A DNA stretch of 64,000 bases from contig JAJTCO010000009.1 of NCBI GenBank assembly GCA_021323265.1, positions 1 through 64,000 of the forward strand, in the 5' to 3' direction. The position numbers and the translations under genes are program-made. Origin of the DNA: Pseudoduganella sp. GTDB lineage: Bacteria > Pseudomonadota > Gammaproteobacteria > Burkholderiales > Burkholderiaceae_D. The notes beneath the pieces were generated by a model. The model made no database searches. It was not told where the DNA came from and saw only the letters and a list, made by a program, of their open reading frames with translations. This document shows, one piece after another, positions 61,028 through 64,000 of the stretch (its first letter is position 1; every line of letters starts with the position of its first letter).

Positions 61028-61696
61028 ATGACCCGCATGGAGACCAGGCTATACAAACAGGTGGCGGAGAAGATCCAGGCGATGATTGCCGCCGAAGGCT
61101 ATCGCAACGGCGATCGCCTGCCGTCCGAACGCGAGCTGTCGGCCAAGCTGGCCGTCAGCCGCGCCTCGCTGCGCGAGGGGCTGATCGCGCTGGAGCTGAC
61201 GGGCGTGGTGGAGGTGCGCAGCAATTCCGGCGTCTATCTCAGCGAACGCCCCGGCCCCTCGCCCACCCTGCCCGAAACCGGCCCCGGGCCATTCGAAGTG
61301 CTCTCGGCGCGGCGCGTGATCGAATCGGAGATCGCCGCCATCGCCGCGCAGGTGGCCACCGACCGTGCCATCGATGCCATCCTCGTCGCGGTGGAGGCCA
61401 TGGAACGCAACCACGACGACGTCGCCACCAACGAGCTGGCCGACCGCAACTTCCACATGGCCATCGCCAACGCCACCGGCAACAGTGCGCTGGTTGGCGT
61501 CATGAACCATTTATGGGACCAGCGCGGCCACCTGTGGCACCGCCTGAAGGAACACTTCCAGACCGAGGAGCTGCGCAAGGAAACCCTGGGCGACCACCGC
61601 GCCATCCTGCAGGCCATCGCCAGCCACGACCCCGCGGCTGCGCGCAAGGCCATGCGCGTGCACCTCGGACGCGTAACCCGCACCTTCTCGGCATGA
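61028..61696 (+). CDS. FadR-type GntR family regulator of the pectin locus
   Basis: A 222-residue regulator with an N-terminal winged helix (YKQVAEKIQAMIAAEGYRNGDRLPSERELSAKLAVSRASLREGLIAL) and a helical FCD effector domain (about 90-215) with a DRNFHMAIA metal/ligand-site segment. Relatives such as ExuR/UxuR and KdgR-like GntR proteins respond to galacturonate or unsaturated uronates. It diverges from the TonB receptor operon and precedes a GH28 gene. ATG 61028 and ATG 61037 are both possible; there is no clear ribosome site for either. Confidence 0.88.
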   Translation: MTRMETRLYKQVAEKIQAMIAAEGYRNGDRLPSERELSAKLAVSRASLREGLIALELTGVVEVRSNSGVYLSERPGPSPTLPETGPGPFEVLSARRVIESEIAAIAAQVATDRAIDAILVAVEAMERNHDDVATNELADRNFHMAIANATGNSALVGVMNHLWDQRGHLWHRLKEHFQTEELRKETLGDHRAILQAIASHDPAAARKAMRVHLGRVTRTFSA

Positions 61697-61748
61697 CGCC
61701 GCCCCACGTCATGGCACACTTCACGCACGTAGCATTAGGAGAATCGAT

Positions 61749-63623
61749 TTGAACGCATCCCGCCAACTGCGCCGCCGCAGCCTGCTGCAAGCCGGCGCCG
61801 CCGCCCTCCTCGCACCGCAATGGCTGCCTGCCCTGGCCGCCGCGGCGAGCGCCAAGCCGGCCGGCGCCGCCGCGCGCCGCGCCGCCTGGCGCCGCGCCGA
61901 CGCCATCGTCGCCAGGCTGCGCGTTCCCATCAACTTCCCCAAGCGCGACTTCCTGGTGACCGAGTTCGGTGCGCAGCCGTGCCAGACCAGGCAGGTCAAG
62001 GCCTGGGTCACCCACGACGACCAGGAAATGATCCCGACCCAGGCTGACGGCGCGCACGACTGCTACGCCGGTTTCCGGGCCGCCATCGAAGCCTGCGCCG
62101 CGGCCGGCGGCGGCCGCGTGGTGATCCCGAAAGGCTACTGGTACTGCGCCGGCCCGATCGTACTGCGCTCCAACGTGCACGTGCACCTGAAGGCAGGCGC
62201 CCACATCCTCTTCTCGCAATACCCCGACGACTACGCCCGTCATGGCGACTTCGATTGCGGCCCCAAGGGCAAGCTCACGCTCTCGCGCTGGCAAAGCAAC
62301 GATTGCCTGAACTACTCGCCAATGATCTACGCGCTCAACGCAAGGAATATCGCGCTTACCGGCGAAGACTGGAGCAGCAAGCTCGATGGCCAGGGCGGCG
62401 TGCCCTTCAACGAAGCGGGCGACTGCTGGTGGTCGTGGAAAGGCAGGAACCGCACCATGAACGCGGTCTCGCAGACCAGCGCGCCCGGCTACAAGGAAGG
62501 CCAGCCGACCCAGGTCGTGCCCAACCCGCTGAACAAGCCGCTGGGCGAAGTCGCCCCCGGCCTGAGCGCCGCCCAGCGCAAGCTCATCGAAGGCGAAGGC
62601 GACAAATGGCGCGCCGACGAGCGCTACCTGCCGGCCCTGTCCGAAGCCGGCGTGCCGCTGGAACAGCGCGCCTTCGGCAAAGGCCACTACCTGCGCCCGC
62701 CGATGATCCACTTCATCAACTGCACCAACGTCCTGCTGCAGGGCTACCACGTGCAGAACACGCCGTTCTGGCAGCACCATCCGGTCAACTGCCGCAACCT
62801 CGTGATCAGCAAGGTGCACGCCGAAAGCCGCGGACCGAACAGCGACGGCTTCGACCCGGAAGCGTGCGACCACGTGCTGGTGGAAGGCTGCGTCTTCGAT
62901 TCCGGCGACGACTGCATCGCCATCAAGGCGGGCAAGAACCGCGACATCCAGTACGGCCCCACGCGCAATATCGTGATCCAGGGCTGCACCATGCACAGCG
63001 GCCACGGCGCCGTCACGCTCGGCTCCGAAATGGCCGGCGGCATCGAGCACGTCTACGCGCGCGACCTGGTGTTCGAGAACGCGCACTGGGCGACCGACCC
63101 GCTGAACATCGCCATCCGCCTCAAGACCAATATGAACCGCGGCGGCTTCCTGCGCCACTTCTACGTCAAGAACGTGAAGATCCCCAACGGCGTACAGCTC
63201 ACCCCATCGCACTATGCCCTGCTGCCCGGCTCTCCGATCGACACCAAGGGGCTGGCCACCGCCGCCGGTGCGGTGGTTTCCTTCGACTGCGACTACGCGC
63301 CGACCGCCGACAGCGTGCGCATCCGCCCGCCGGAAGTGTCGGACGTGCATATCGAAAACGTCGTCGTCGGCAACGTGGACAAGGGCGGCGTCAAGGGCTC
63401 CTGCTACCAGGCCATTGCCATCCTTGGGCCGGTGGCGAGCGACTACAACGGCCCGCAGCCGGCCCCGCCCATCCTGCCGGTGCGCCGCATCACGGTGACC
63501 AATTGCGACTTCGGCAATCCCAGCAACGCCGCCCAGCCGATCTGGCTGCACAACGTGGCCGACCTGCGCCTGGAGAACGTGACGATCAGCGGCAAGCGCA
63601 TGGATACGACACTCAAGTCCTGA
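61749..63623 (+). CDS. GH28 family polygalacturonase-like enzyme (second copy)
   Basis: A 624-residue paralogue of the GH28 at 52388, with an N-terminal RRR signal (Tat-like RQLRRRSLLQAGAAALL). Catalytic positions are NSDG (364-367), GDDC with Asp387-Asp388, GHG (418-420) and RLK (457-459). Much of the chain aligns with the first copy (for example [25 protein letters not shown]), but side loops differ, suggesting a different substrate. The start is TTG 61749, supported by AGGAG about 7 nt upstream. It is 52 bp downstream of the regulator gene on the same strand. Confidence 0.92.
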   Translation: MNASRQLRRRSLLQAGAAALLAPQWLPALAAAASAKPAGAAARRAAWRRADAIVARLRVPINFPKRDFLVTEFGAQPCQTRQVKAWVTHDDQEMIPTQADGAHDCYAGFRAAIEACAAAGGGRVVIPKGYWYCAGPIVLRSNVHVHLKAGAHILFSQYPDDYARHGDFDCGPKGKLTLSRWQSNDCLNYSPMIYALNARNIALTGEDWSSKLDGQGGVPFNEAGDCWWSWKGRNRTMNAVSQTSAPGYKEGQPTQVVPNPLNKPLGEVAPGLSAAQRKLIEGEGDKWRADERYLPALSEAGVPLEQRAFGKGHYLRPPMIHFINCTNVLLQGYHVQNTPFWQHHPVNCRNLVISKVHAESRGPNSDGFDPEACDHVLVEGCVFDSGDDCIAIKAGKNRDIQYGPTRNIVIQGCTMHSGHGAVTLGSEMAGGIEHVYARDLVFENAHWATDPLNIAIRLKTNMNRGGFLRHFYVKNVKIPNGVQLTPSHYALLPGSPIDTKGLATAAGAVVSFDCDYAPTADSVRIRPPEVSDVHIENVVVGNVDKGGVKGSCYQAIAILGPVASDYNGPQPAPPILPVRRITVTNCDFGNPSNAAQPIWLHNVADLRLENVTISGKRMDTTLKS

Positions 63624-63708
63624 TGCGCCGTCAGGCGCGCCCCGATCGCCCAACTCTGTACAATGCCATGACAAGCAACCGACAAGATCTTTTGAAGGAA
63701 GACGCAAC

Positions 63709-64000
63709 TTGGCTAGTACCAGGCAATCGAGGCGCCCCACAATTCGCCGCATGCTGTCAACATTGGTTCTGGCGTGCGCATTGCCTGCGGCCCTGGGCTT
63801 TGCGCTACTGATCCAGCATTTTTATGCGCGCGAGCGCGCGCAGATCGAACGCGACTCGCTATTCGTAGTGAAGTCGATGATGCAAGCCGTTGACCGCGAC
63901 CTCGACCTGGGCATCGTCGCCGCGCGCGCGCTTGCCATGTCGGCCGAACTCGACCAGGGCGACCTGGCGGCTTTCCACCGCAAAGCCCTGGGCATCGTCA
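63709..64000 (+). CDS. Membrane sensor protein, N-terminal part (3' end outside window)
   Basis: 97 codons are visible. After a basic start (STRQSRRPTIRR) comes a transmembrane helix (about residues 15-38). A periplasmic helical segment follows with QIERDSLFVVKSMMQAVDRD and LAMSAELDQGDLAAFHRKAL, like the input domain of betaproteobacterial hybrid sensor kinases and GGDEF proteins. Start TTG 63709 is supported by AAGGAAG; the ATG at 63750 is an alternative. The catalytic part lies beyond the window, so the output type cannot be named. Confidence 0.65.
   Translation, partial: MASTRQSRRPTIRRMLSTLVLACALPAALGFALLIQHFYARERAQIERDSLFVVKSMMQAVDRDLDLGIVAARALAMSAELDQGDLAAFHRKALGIV

Noticed and set aside
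1-64000. tRNA, rRNA or insertion sequence
   Set aside because: Looking through the intergenic gaps I saw no tRNA-like cloverleaf, no rRNA and no transposase. Almost all gaps are under 200 bp.

Overview
The window is 64 kb of GC-rich chromosomal DNA. Its gene content fits a betaproteobacterium of the Oxalobacteraceae, most likely the Massilia/Duganella/Telluria group. The signs are pectin-degrading loci with TonB receptors, a long-form leuA, an alanine/lysine-rich histone H1-like protein, OlsB and many GGDEF/EAL and hybrid kinase genes. This is an inference from gene content, since no rRNA or tRNA is present. Coding density is very high. No stretch over 300 bases lacks a gene once the small genes are counted.

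Layout. 1-2.2 kb: 3' end of glutamate dehydrogenase, a clear terminator, and a stand-alone malic enzyme. 2.2-6.15 kb (minus): an operon of a DUF2812 protein, a secreted S33 hydrolase and a NatAB-type ABC exporter, preceded by a perfect PadR-like palindrome. 6.2-12.7 kb: two peptidases (DUF885 and S9), a lone RodA paralogue, a SnoaL-like protein and a membrane LytTR regulator.

12.7-31.5 kb is the most notable part, a sulfur/selenium island. senA (selenoneine synthase) is divergent from senB-selD. Ergothioneine genes egtB-egtD lie 9 kb further on. Divergent from egtD is a five-gene ABC transporter whose PhnD-like binding protein resembles the clade annotated as putative selenate/selenium-oxyanion binders. 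Together these could take up selenium, activate it to selenophosphate, make a selenosugar and insert selenium into hercynine (from EgtD), alongside the sulfur analogue. Inserted between them are an orphan muramidase toxin tip with a secreted immunity candidate, flanked by a repeated junction sequence; a YhfG-Fic toxin-antitoxin pair; an Lrp regulator; and leuA with an apparent leaderless Leu-codon leader peptide.

31.5-44.9 kb: a small HTH protein, OlsB, an H1-like protein, Ppx, a GGDEF protein that has lost catalytic residues, a spermidine-synthase-like protein, a CHASE-PAS-GGDEF-EAL protein, a thioesterase, an active/inactive M16 peptidase pair closed by a 31-bp-arm palindrome, and several very small genes.

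45-49.4 kb (minus): a TonB receptor, YfiR and CHASE8 hybrid kinase operon. 49.5-63.6 kb: a pectin-utilisation locus. A minus-strand operon encodes a TonB receptor, a GH-A-like/pectinesterase fusion, a GH28, a second GH-A-like protein and probably an SMP-30 protein. Divergent from it are a FadR-type regulator and a second GH28, with three operator-like sites between. The window ends in the N-terminus of a membrane sensor.
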